Source: Diprion similis | Taxonomy: Eukaryota > Arthropoda > Insecta > Hymenoptera > Diprionidae | DNA: 64,000 nt | Direction: 5' to 3' | Assembly: GCF_021155765.1 (NCBI RefSeq) | Contig: NC_060112.1 | Span: 8,990,001-9,054,000 of the forward strand | Shown here: piece by piece, positions 13,002 through 25,400 of the stretch | How the letters are laid out: each line of letters begins with the position of its first letter | Numbering within the stretch: the first letter of the stretch is position 1 | Translations under genes and position numbers: made by a program | The notes under the pieces: generated by a model | Told to the model about the DNA's origin: nothing | Databases searched by the model: none | The model's input: the letters and a program-made list of their open reading frames with translations, nothing else

Positions 13002-13007
13002 TTTATT
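13002..13007 (-). terminator. Polyadenylation signal of RpL19
   Basis: TTTATT on the plus strand reads AATAAA on the minus strand about 30 bp after the RpL19 stop. A very short 3' UTR is usual for insect ribosomal protein genes. Confidence 0.6.
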
Positions 13008-13036
13008 TATACAATAAAATTGTCGGGTGGTCTAAG

Positions 13037-15705
13037 TTATTTTTTCTGTGCTGCAGCTGCTTCGTCTTCGCGCTGGTAGGACTGCAAGAGCTCTTGTTTT
13101 TTAGTGGCGATGCGCTCAGCCCTGCGTTTACGTGCTTCCCGAACCTTTGTACGGCGAGCCTCAGCTTGGTCGGACAACATTTTGGTCCTAGCCTTTTCAG
13201 CCTTTTTCTTGTGGATAAATTCCATAAGAACACGCTTGTTTTTGAAGACGTTACCTTTAGCTTTCATGTACAACGAATGGTACAAATGGCGATCAATTTT
13301 CTTCGCCTCACGGTACTTCTTCAGCAAGCGCCGAAGGACTCTCATACGTTGAATCCATAAATCCTATCCAATAAACAATATTAATTTAGTCTACTAAACA
13401 AGACCTTCATGCAAGATTTGTGTTGTTTCTTTCAACTTTCCTAATAATCAAAACCGTGTAACTTCTCATGCAAAACCCGTTTGTTGCCAACAGGGCAGTT
13501 CAGTATCAAAAATTTGATAAGGGGTTTCCATTACTTTACATTCATTTTCATATAGGTCCAACTTTGTTAATTGTTAAAATAAAAGACTCTGCAATCTATA
13601 ATATGTAGGTAGTTTGATAAGTATGGAAATAAGCGTGAAAATAACCTTTTTACATCTAACGCAGACTAATTTTCTCAACGTGGATTCCTTCGAACTATTC
13701 ACACTCGGTCCAGCAGTATTTCATTTTTTTGTTCTCCTCGGAAAAGTTGCAAGTTTTGAGATCAACGACATACTCGTTCCAAATGACAAACGAATTCGTT
13801 TGAAGAAAAATAATTTTCGCAAGCCAAATATTTAGGTTTGGAAATATGAATAAGTCAGGTGATGTCAATTCTGGAGTATCGGGTATTATAGGCAATAATT
13901 CTGACCAGTTTTCATGCAGTCCGGCCATTGCAATATATGATTTTTGTCAAATGAAGGAGGTCATTGCTGCTGTGAACGAGTGTGTCGAAGGGTTCAACAT
14001 TTACTTTTTTTTGGCGAAGGAATTCACTAATTGGAACACTGCTGGACCAAGTGTGTGGAGCCTTTTTCAAAGGCAATAAGACATATCTTTAATTCTTAAG
14101 ATTACACACCGTGCCAGTATGATGCTGATAGCTGTAAGATAAGCGTAAATATCGCACGAATTAGCGTTGGTAGGTTCTATCAGTTACATTTGAACCGGAC
14201 CCTAGTGCTATTTATTTCAAAAACATGTATTTTAAAGTTCGGAAGGTTACTCTTCAAGAAAATGTAGCCGAAATTTTAGAATTAAAATTGATGGAGAGAG
14301 TATTGAAGACTTGCATGCTCTCGGTCGCTGGTAACTACTGGTTAAGTTATACCACGTGCTTACGTACACAATATTTTCTATCCACCGCAAGGTGCGTACA
14401 ACGCGGTCGAAATGATCGGGAAATATGCAAATAAATTTCAAAAGTTATAAATAACATCGTATGTTTTAAAGTTGAAAAATACTCCAAGTTGAACGCCTCT
14501 TTTTTCTGAACTTGAACTACTGCTGTATTGCTTGTATTGCAATGAATTTTGTTTGTGAATATTTGTACAAGTGTCTGATAATTACCTAACTTGACCCTAG
14601 ACAAAAAATGTAGTAACGATTTCTCCCACAATTTTACAGTTTTTCACTAAACTAACTTCACTAAGGTAATCACCGCTAACTTATTTTAACAAATAGCCAC
14701 TAACTCTGGATGTTATAGCTGTAGTTTTATAAGTTACTTACTTTTTGTGGCATACGAGCATTCGCAGTACCCTTCCTCTTACCAAAGCCGCAGTGACGCC
14801 CCTTGCGCCTGGCCTCAGTATTCTTGCGGACACGAGCTCTAGAGTGAACCGCTACAGGTTTCTTGATGATCAGACCATCCTTAATGAGTTTACGGATGTT
14901 CTGACCTGCGAAAGGATAAACAACCTCAGATCAGAATAAAACTTATACCAAAGAAGAATGAAGTTTTAAAGCAAGACCTAATCAGATGAATAATAAGATT
15001 TATATCAACAAGATTCATAAGAGGTGTCAGAAATCATAATTTGTATCATCACTAATTTGAAACCAAAGCAACATCAATACTGGATCTTAAAGGTTTGATT
15101 TTGTCTATGTGTAATTTATATTTAGTTACAAGGCAGTTTGCATGGGATGCATTATATGGGATTCGGAGGGACCTAAGGGTTTACGAAAAGCCCAAAGATT
15201 TAGAAATATCCAGTATTCATGCATGCATGACAAATAATATGGATGATGGAAAGAGAATTGTGAAATGAAAAATATCACTTACGGGAATTCGTATTGGCGA
15301 TTTCGTTGATTTCATTCGGGTCTAACCAAACCTTCTTTTTACCGCATCGCATAACCGAGGCGGCTAGCCTCTTCTGTAACTTCAAAGAGCTGAAAAGCAA
15401 AGTGAGGTTAACTGGGTTTTGGTACGTGAGGAAAGACGGTAAATTTGGTGCAGTAAATAATTGTGTTTTGGGTCAGAGATACATCGCGATTTACAACAAC
15501 ATGGGTTTCCCGATACCGCGCCATGTGGTTAGCCGTCACTACTTTATGTCAGTAATTATTTCGAAAATAGACGGATTTCGACACTTGAGGTAATTCGGTA
15601 TTAGAAAATGATTATGTTAATTACCGTCACCGCACGACTAATACTCATTTTTGCTAATACCTATGCTAAATATTAGATTTTTACTGTCGGGAAGATTTAC
15701 CTCAT
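13037..15705 (-). CDS. RpL19: 60S ribosomal protein L19 (eL19)
   Basis: Four coding exons on the minus strand: 15705-15701 (only ATGAG), 15389-15283, 14905-14742 and 13363-13037. They make 200 aa, the normal eL19 length, and every junction is in phase. The protein is a structural component of the large ribosomal subunit that bridges to the small subunit. Diagnostic segments are [58 protein letters not shown] and [19 protein letters not shown], followed by the long basic C-terminal helix. The split of the second codon by intron 1 is a tidy feature. The gene is head-to-head with acyl-CoA oxidase. Its third intron contains decayed open frames that may be a nested pseudogene. Confidence 0.97.
13614..14446 (+). 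pseudogene. Possible nested pseudogene inside RpL19 intron 3
   Basis: Three successive plus-strand frames are open at 13614-13835, 13846-14079 and 14225-14434, each in a different register. A further open piece ending near 14446 reads [20 protein letters not shown] and stops shortly after. The peptides are not low-complexity, and the pieces overlap as if one reading frame had been broken by small insertions or deletions. I do not recognise the parent protein. Chance open frames are possible, because an intron of 1.4 kb will contain some. Confidence 0.22.
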
Positions 15706-16447
15706 GATGGAGTCTCTGAGTCCTTCGTGGTAAAGAAAACCAAGATGGCTGCGGGCATGTTTCCTCCGATTTTTCTATTTTGTTTGCCAATTTGTTGCTA
15801 TCGTAATAAGTAAGCGACACGCATTATAGAGTAATGATAACAGTTAAATGAAAAAAGTTGGATAATTATTATCTTGGATTTTTAAAGTCACAAAGAATCA
15901 ATTTTTTTATTATATTGTAACGAATATGACTCGCTTAGTTTCGCAGTGAGCCGAAGTTGCTTCGTGTAAGTTCGGCTGACTACAAACATGGTATAAGCGT
16001 CATATCTCAAGGAATTTTTCTATCTTTAGGGGTCGCGCGCACCCTCGCTCAACATTCAAATGCTTCAAAAAGATGAACAATTATCGTAAACAACGTATGT
16101 TCTAATTCTCAGTTGCCAAGGCACTTTGCACCTGAGATTATGACGTAGATGTTGTAATGAGTTTCAGATGGAGATAAAAGATGGCTCTGCACGTTGGTAC
16201 GGTAAAAATAAAAGAGCGCATAACAGAAAGTGCGACTGAACGCTGATGTCTGTCAGGCGGGTTCAATTCCCTTAGTACCGAGTAGCACACGAGTGCGACA
16301 CACCGAAACGGTACGCGCTTTCACGAAAAATTAAACATTTTTTATCAACAAGAAGAAAACACGGTGTAGTAAATATTCCAATTGTAGATAGTTGACGCTC
16401 CATGCCAGAAGTTTTCAAAGTTCTATAAGCCTTGTTGCAAATTAAGA
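15706..16447. promoter_or_regulatory. Divergent promoter region of RpL19 and acyl-CoA oxidase
   Basis: About 740 bp separate the two start codons. The word CAAGATGGC, matching the YY1/Pho-type core AAGATGGC, lies at about 15740 close to the RpL19 start. AAGATGGC recurs near 16178 on the acyl-CoA oxidase side. On the minus strand, a pyrimidine-rich TTTTCTTTACC just upstream of the RpL19 ATG could be the terminal oligopyrimidine start typical of ribosomal protein mRNAs. The transcription starts themselves are inferred. Confidence 0.4.
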
Positions 16448-19400
16448 ATGACAACGGTAAACAAAGATTTGCAAAAAGAACGCGAAAGGTGTACATTCAA
16501 TCCTTTGGAATTGACACATTTACTCGATGGAGGTGCAGAAAAAACTGCTATACGGCAAGAGAGAGGTAGGTAAATAAGTTTTATCCTCGCTCATCTTTCG
16601 TAATGTATCTATAATGTTAGAACTTCCAGCTCACGGTAATTTTATTTACCCGTATATTTCATTCTGGCTTGCTTGTTTTACGTTCTTTTTATGAGTTCTT
16701 TACTTTGTTATGCCGCAGTGTACGGGGCATAGTCCATCCCGCGCCCGTTAAAGATGACACGTCGTTTTGCACATGCGTAAATCTGCCAACGAAATTGTCT
16801 ATATTATATGGATGCGTGTGTGATTGGATATTTCTTATTCCGATTTCCATTTTTCATTACGTGTTTTAACATTGCGCAATGCGTGTTGTGCGAACGTAAG
16901 ATAAATTGAATTTCAGCTTTATCCAGCGAAGTACTTTTTTCCTATTTTGTACTTGTATGTCGCGCCAAAAGATGGCAAAAAATGTAGAATATTATAGAGC
17001 AACATTACGTACAACGAAACTGTAAAAAATTATACGTAGTACGTTTACATAACCGTATTGCCAAAGAAATAATCATTGAAATGAATGCAGTCGGCACTTT
17101 TGTATAAGAATCTAATAAATTAGCATTGCGCATACGAATTAACGAATCGCGCGAGCTTCTGTCGTTCGCAGAGAATCAATTAGACGCCAACTTCTTTGAC
17201 TACATAACCCCAAGCTACATGTCGTACTAAAAAACGTTCTATATGTATTGTACAAAATGTAATAAAGATGTATTTCGCCTGACTTGTCTTGACCACTTAT
17301 CGCGATACGTGTATTGATCAGCAGATTGGTCACCTAGTAAAATTGACATCTTTACTTGTTATACCACCAGGGGCCCTTTATTATGTTAGATAAAATTATA
17401 GTCCCTCGCGGACCGTAACACCGTGTTCCATTTGCTGGACCCTGATTCTGACTTATTTTTCACTCGTGAAATCGGTGATAACCGCCATTTAGACCAATCA
17501 GAAGGCAGCTTTTAAGGAAAAACCTTCCATTCGCGAGTGAAAAACAAATCACAATCAGGCCCCGGATCACCCAAAGTCCGTAACGTTTAGTCACTCCAGG
17601 TACCGACCAATCAGGCACGCGTGGACTTATGGCTATAGAAGTATTCAGCGCGCTGTTTGAATCACGGTCGGAGTCAATTTTGCCATCATATTATAAGTGG
17701 ATATAATAGGACGCGCAACTAACGTCATTTCAGCTTAAAATAATCGATAGGTTATACTACTTTCGGTATCGTCGTTCTAAACCAAAAACAAGTATGAAGA
17801 ATTGATAAATCACATCTCACAAATTGTAAAGTTTCACGGAGTTTTGAAACTACTCTTGTTAAAGAGCCTCTGGATAAAATCTCTAGGCAAGATAATGACT
17901 ACGGTGTCACAGCGTGATTAAATCAGGATTTTTGAAAGAGAATTATTAGCCAATTGCAACAGTCTTCTACAATAATGCATCGAGACGATTGTAGCTTTAA
18001 AATGTGCGATGCAGATGCATCCGTATATGACTGAGGTTCGTCATCTCCCTGTAGCACTTGTGCATGCACTACCATCTGTCTCTTATCGCGTCGTCATTCC
18101 ATAAGATGATTGAGTCGTATCACGCGAGAGAAAATCTCATGGCACAAGTGAAGTGTAGAGTCATGACAAAACATTTTAAAAATCGCTGTTTAGTAATTTA
18201 AAAATTATTTCGTAAAGGTCGCAATCGTAAAATGACAGCATTATATGCTTCGTATTAGGTCTCTTTATCGCAATGTAGGGTTTACTGCATGTTGGACAAT
18301 ATTAAATTTGCGAAATAACGGGTTTCTTGAAAACCGTTTTGTTACGGTAATGTCCGCAAGAGCTCAACCAGTGTAATTTGATCCTCGGAAATTGGATCTT
18401 GCTTTTCACTTGTACAATGTTCAACGTTTTCAGCAATTTTGAAGATTTACATACTGAGTTATTCAACTTTATTTTTTCCACCAAAGTGATATTCAGAAAT
18501 AATCTACACAACGAAATAACACACATCTAATAACAGGAGAGTAAAAAACCTCGAGTAACCGGTTGCAGATTATTAACCGGTTTGCCGTGAAATTACTTTG
18601 TTTTCATTAATGACAATGTATTTAATCGTTATGACATTGACTACGTATACACATTATACGCAAAAAGCCTATCACACGACATGTGTGTGAATGTAGCACG
18701 ACCAAAAAATCGTGCAATGACTATAAATAATCATATCACAGTTGGATTATCCGTGGATTTTATTTATCTGGAATGTTCCCGGTCGCGTTTCTCTGGTTGA
18801 GAGACGTTCGTGAAGTTAGAACTGCAACCACTTACAAATATCGAAATGCAACTTTTTGGACAATTGACCGTTAATTAACCGCTGATTAGTCGTAGAAAAA
18901 TTTATTATGCCAAGTATCAAATTTCCAAAAAAACCGGTGTTCCGGTAAACTTCACAATACGAAGATAGCACAACCTCTAGTGAGATAATTAATAACAAAG
19001 AGTGGTCGTTGGAAATTTTGAACCGGACTGTAATTTACCGCAAATTAGCCACTCGTGATCAATTGCAGTTTTAATTTAGTTGGAGTCTAGATTTCCGAAA
19101 AAACTTCAGGGTCATGCCCACTTCACATTGAGATAGCATAACCATATGAAGAATAACTACTGAGGGTTGATCGTAGTGAAGTGTAAAAGGTGCCGAAATT
19201 TGCGGCTAATTAGCCGCTGATGTCCCATGGAATATTAGAATTTGTTGGGACCTAAATTTAAAAAAAAAAAACCGATGGCAATGCTAACTTCTTTTCCTGC
19301 ATCACCTTTTGCGCGTCAATCGTACGGTCAACAATGCATATAGGCTCTGAAAACAGTCATAACAAGCGAAATTTAACACGGACGCTAAAGATCATTGGCA

Positions 19401-22400
19401 ACGGCATCCTCTTTGTTGAGGCCTTACTCTTTTACAGAGTCAAAAACTGCAATAAGCTTACAAATATTACAGAGATTACAAAAATTAGAGGATCAAAGAA
19501 TGACAAATATTATAAGAAGATTGCAAGGATTATAGAGATTAAATTACAAACATTACAAACAGATCATAAAAATAACATAAATTACAAAATTAAATGAAAA
19601 ACTATTTGACGTAAACTTTATAACTCTAATAATCTTGTGCATCTCTTTGTAATCCTTTCAAACTTTGCAATGCTTGCAATCGCTATGATCACTTTGTAAC
19701 TCTTACGATCGTCCACAATCTCTTTTTAATCTCAAATTTCATTGAGACAACCATTACTTCGAAAAATGCAAGCATACAGCAATATGCTAATCCAAGCAAA
19801 ATTTATTTACGCATGCAGTTCTATTTTTGCTGTAAGATGCTTGCCCTTCAAACTATTGCTCTCAAGGTACTTTGAATAAAAGTGCAACGTTTGACTACAA
19901 CTTCTTGCTTAGGACTACAAGGCTATCTCGGTTATAATTTATGTAATCTGTCTGTAATCTATCGATTCGGTATTCGATCATGATAACGATATACTCGTGA
20001 GAATTCGAACATTGCAAGTTCAACAGTTCCAGAAAAATTCCATGGACAAGTTGTTTTGATTAGTCTGTAAGGACATTGAAGTTCACAGTTCTTAGAATTC
20101 TGGATTGAATTATCATATCATAATAAATACTATTATCAACATAACTTTATATTTTTCTTCGTGTGCTATGTTTGTTCAATATGGATTTAAAATTTGTATA
20201 TATTTTTCTGCATAGAAAATTTATCTCTGGTGGTGGATATCTATAATTTTGAAAATTATATCTGCTTTCAGAGAATTTATTTTTAAGTGACCCACAACTG
20301 CAGGACAGCGTGCCTGCCGAATATAAGAGTCATAAAGAGAAGTACGAAGATGCTATTCGTAAAGGATGTAGGGTTCTCGAAAAAGTGCAGCAACTTCAAG
20401 AACAAGGGAAAGCAGATATGGATGTTTTCTCGTAAGAAAAACACAGCTACTGTTTACACAATGAGAATACACTTATATGTATATTTTCGACGCATAAGTA
20501 TAACACGTTTGGATAATCTCGAAATGATGAAATTATTTCGTAATGTATTAGAAAATATAATATTGTGACCCGAACAATCATTCATTCTTCATTAGCTCAA
20601 GTACCACGAATTCCTGCAATGGCATAATGCTCAGTAAAGAATCATACTTTCAGACAAGTACTCGGTGGCATGTTAGGATCAGCTATCTTGAAAGATGGGA
20701 ATCCGTTGACTCTACACTACGTTATGTTTATTCCTGCACTTATGGGACAAGGCACTGTGGAACAACAAGGATACTGGATATCGAAAGCCTGGTCATGCAG
20801 CATCATTGGAACATATGCACAGGTTAGTGCAGACTTTGATTATAAGATTCGAGATCAGAAGGCTCCTCTATACCAGACCCCAGGATTCAATGCCTACAAG
20901 TAAAAGATTCAAACCCATATTAACATTGATTTTCAGACCGAACTTGGCCATGGAACTTTTATTAGGGGATTGGAAACGACAGCTACTTACGACACTTCAA
21001 CCCAAGAATTCGTTCTTAACAGTCCAACTTTGACTTCTTACAAATGGTGGCCCGGTGGATGTAAGTTGCGTCAAAAATAAAATTATACCATTTTGATTCT
21101 TAATATGAATTTTTTTAAAATACGATCACACACCAAGTTTTTTAAGGTCGCGGATTCCGAAGTGAACTCAACTCGAGCTATACCGGTCATTATTCTGAAA
21201 TTCGTTGATTAATTTCTAAGCCTTGCAGATTCGTAAGGTCAAAGTGAGTTAAAATCGGGGGCATTTCACGTGATGCAAACAACGAAAAAAATTTGAGGTT
21301 CTGGAATTCGTTCATATTCGGCTTAGGTGTACTTCTAGATTGTATGAATGTGATCACCCATTTTTTTTCAAATTGAGTCGTCAAGTTATGTGCTTCTAAG
21401 GAATCGACATAATTGAAATACGAATTTTTTTGGAAGCAGTTTTTCGAATCAACGCTAAAACTAGTTGTTTTTACAAAAAGTCATTTTTACGAATTTGAAA
21501 ACCTTGCATTTTTTTCGCTGTCCACTTCACGTGAAATGCCTCATCGGTTAGGTGAGGTACCAACTGGATTTCAATGCTCTAATCTTTCATATTGCAATCG
21601 ATATCCTTAAAAACTTATTGATAATGCTGCACCAAATTTTTCTTATCAGGCCTGGCAAAATTACAAATCCATAAAAAAAATAATGTTAGTAAAGTTAATT
21701 TTCGAAACATTTTCTAAAAAATCAACCCAGACGCTAGAAAAAATTAGTGGACACTTTAAAAATGCTTCACCTTATGAATTAATTTAAAAGATATGTTTCC
21801 CCTCGTATTCGTCAGAAAAATGGTTTAATGTGACGTACCTCATTTCACGAGGCGTCTTGCTGAATTTAATACTCATTGATTCACTATTATTTAGGCATTA
21901 GTAATTAAAGCCTCTGACTAAAATGAAGTCTACTTTTGCTTTCTCAAAACCATTCAAAGTTTTCAAGACATGTTTGATCTTTCCAACAATTAAGTTATTT
22001 CTTTATATGTGATATACTAACGTGATAGAATCTCCGTAAAGAGAATAATTTCATTTTAAAAGCTATGCACAACTACGGAAAAACTCTGTTACAGAAGTAT
22101 TTCGATTTTTCAGAAAGAATTATAACTATTGAAGACTCACAAAATAGTTTATGACTGTGGTATTTAAACTCTGCGTTATTTTCCTGTGTGCTTGTATAAG
22201 ATCATTAAGTCACCACATTTCTTCGTGTTAATTAATGATGTTTACATCATACCTGACGATCAAATATGCTTATAGTGGGTCAAACAGCCAATTATGCTGT
22301 GGTTGTGGCACAACTATATACTCAAGGAGAGTGCAAAGGTATCCATCCGTTTGTCGTCCAGCTTAGAGATGAAGATACTCATGAACCGTTGCCTGGTAAG

Positions 22401-25400
22401 GTGTTGAAAACCCGAAAAAGATATTGTTTATTACTCATTTACAATCAACTACATATGAATTGAAAACAAGCAAAAGAGTTTACTTATTTACATAACGGAA
22501 TTATGTATTATGTATTTGCTGAATTTTGGAAAATTGTATTATGCGCAATAACTGTATTCAGTCACTTTAATTGAAGTGATGTCAGAAAATTTATAAAATG
22601 ACGATTGCAGTCTTGTATAAGATTAAAATTCTGGTATTCAAATCTACTCTTCAATTTTGCGATCGATTCATTTTTTTTCTCAAATTTTCAATCTCATTAC
22701 GGAGTAAATACCAAATTTGAGTATTTAATGTATGATTGTTCATACTTTTAGGCATCAAAATTGGTGAAATTGGCACGAAATTGGGTATGAACGCGACAAA
22801 CAATGGATTTCTTGGTTTTGATCATGTTAGAATACCCAGAGAGAGTATGTTGATGAAAAATTCACAGGTTCGTTCGAATTATATACAAGTCACGAATAAA
22901 GTGTGTCATATTTAGAAGAATGTGTTAGGTCGTCCACGTTGTATTAAAGATGTAAATACGAGCAGATGGCTGAAAAAGCGGGTGAATTAGGAAATTCATA
23001 TCTCGAATAAGGAATTATAATCAATTCGACTGGGGTTTGTTTTATTCAAAAGTATGTAGATCAACATGTTTTCTGGCACCCACGATATCTGAAATCCGAT
23101 TGACTTCAACTTTGGACACAGTATACTTTTGGCTAGTTTGTTCAATAAGAACCTCTTTGTTACTAGCTCAATTTTTTAATCATATTTTTTAGACAATTAA
23201 ATTTAAAAAATCGTAAATTTATAAAGAAAAATCAACTTTCAACTTGAAACGGTCGACATTTCGTTAAAAAGAAAATGATCGTGACAAAAAGGATGGACTG
23301 TCCGAGAATACTGTTTCGAAATTGGAAGTAATTCAGTTGAGCCGTTTGTGGCATATCGTGGGCATCGCGAAACATATTACTGAGTGAAATGATTGACGTT
23401 ATTGTCAATGAAAATATTTCCTATTAATGAATACTAATAAGAACATACCGACGAAGCTTAATTTACATCATTTTAAATAAAAAAACAAACCGCAATTGCG
23501 TTGAACGATCGTTTGCAAAGTTATAAATTCTCAAAATTCAATCACTTTTTCAGCCGTCAACCACCTCAAATTTATTACACTTATATGATTGAAATCCAAA
23601 GCACGTATATGTAATTGCATTAAATACATATTTAGGTCTTAGAAGATGGAACGTATGTCAAAGCTCCAAGTGATAAGTTGACATATGGTACCATGATGTT
23701 TGTACGTGTGGTGCTGATAAAAGATATTGCGAGATATTTATCGAAGGCGGTTACAATTGCAGTAAGATATAGCGCAATTCGACGACAGTGTCAAATTACG
23801 TCGGAGTACGTATTACTATGTTGTTGGTCTTGAATGTGTTAGAATCAATTTAAGGGTCTATAATTCCTTTTTTTACCGTAGCAAACCAGAGGTGCAAATA
23901 ATCGATTATGTTACCCAACAGTATAAACTGTTCCCTCAACTGGCTACATGTTTTGCATTGTCAATGTCCGCGGAATGGATTTGGGACATGTACAACAATG
24001 TTACTGCTGAATTAGACCAAGGCGAGCTAGAAAGACTTCCTGAGGTATGTTAGCTGAACTTGATCAATTTTTTATTCGACAACTACTGAAAAATAACCCT
24101 TTCCTGTGATTTTTTCCGAAAATCTCTACAATTTTTATCGAATTTGGAACACGATCGTACTGTTTGTATAAAATTTTTCGTAACATCCGTAGTTTTACAG
24201 AGGTATGGAGATATATCCCCTGGCATCAAAGGAACCAAATTCATAAGATTTTAACATCTTTCACGATAATCACGGAGTTTTATTTCAATTTTTTCGAATA
24301 GTAAACATTAATCTTACGAAAGACCTCACATGCCATAGGAACTTTCCTCTCCATAACTTTCAGAACTGTCTGAAAAGCTAGAAAAATATTAAGTATGTTG
24401 TTCAACATCCATAATTTTCTGATCACAACACAGCTTTCGGTCATTTCACGTCTTGTTTTCCGCTGTTGTAGTTTGTGGTTTAGCATAACAGAACTATGTT
24501 AGACAAATATTTTACTTCTCATTGGTTGGAAATATACACGTATAATAAATGTATTTCAGTTACATGCACTATCATGCTGTTTGAAAGCAGTTGCATCCTC
24601 AGATGCAGCGACGGGAATAGAACTAGTGCGATTATCTTGCGGTGGCCATGGTTACATGGCTGCAAGTAATTTGCCAGCCACTTACGGCTTGGTTACAGCT
24701 GCGTGTACATATGAGGGTGAAAATACTGTATTATTCCTCCAAACGGCTAGATATTTGGTCAAAGCTTGGAGACAAACAATCAGTGGTCAAGATTTACCAC
24801 CAACTGTAAAATACTTGACTCAGCTTTCTCGTGGCACCAAACAAAAGCCTTGGAAGAATACGCTTACGTGTATCATAAAGGCTCATCAATCGGTTGCAGC
24901 TGGGTAAATATAAATATAATAATGCGTTTACGATAAAATTTTACCTATTTTCACCATTTTTCAAGATATATATATTTTCTCTATAAAAACTAAGAGAATA
25001 TTCTACAAGTAGGCACAGTTGACAAAATTACGCACTAACTCGGATAGCAGTCACAAAACACTACATTAACATATAACACACAAAAATATAATACGATTCT
25101 GTGCGATTTGTTACGTTTTAACTTCGTTTTTTGCCCCTCACATGCGATTTCACTCGAGATTGTAGACAGGGTTCTTTTCAATTCAGCAAACAGATCTTAT
25201 AACTTATAATTCGAAACCTTTACCTATTATGATTTAGTTAGAATTTTTCAGTGCAATAATAATATTGATTCATAAAAATAAGTATATACTCTCCAAACGA
25301 AAATGGATGCCAATTTTTAATACGTAACGTAAATTTTCTACTGCTTCGAAGCAATTTAAGAAAATATTTGAATTATTCCGTGAAAATGTGATGTCATACA

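Noticed and set aside
13094-13360. Plus-strand frames opposite the RpL19 last exon
   Set aside because: These are antisense shadows of a highly biased, lysine/arginine-rich coding exon.
16199-16283. tRNA-like stretch with GGGTTCAATTCCC and a GTACCG end
   Set aside because: The T-loop-like word is present, but the acceptor stem pairs poorly and no proper D arm or anticodon stem can be drawn.
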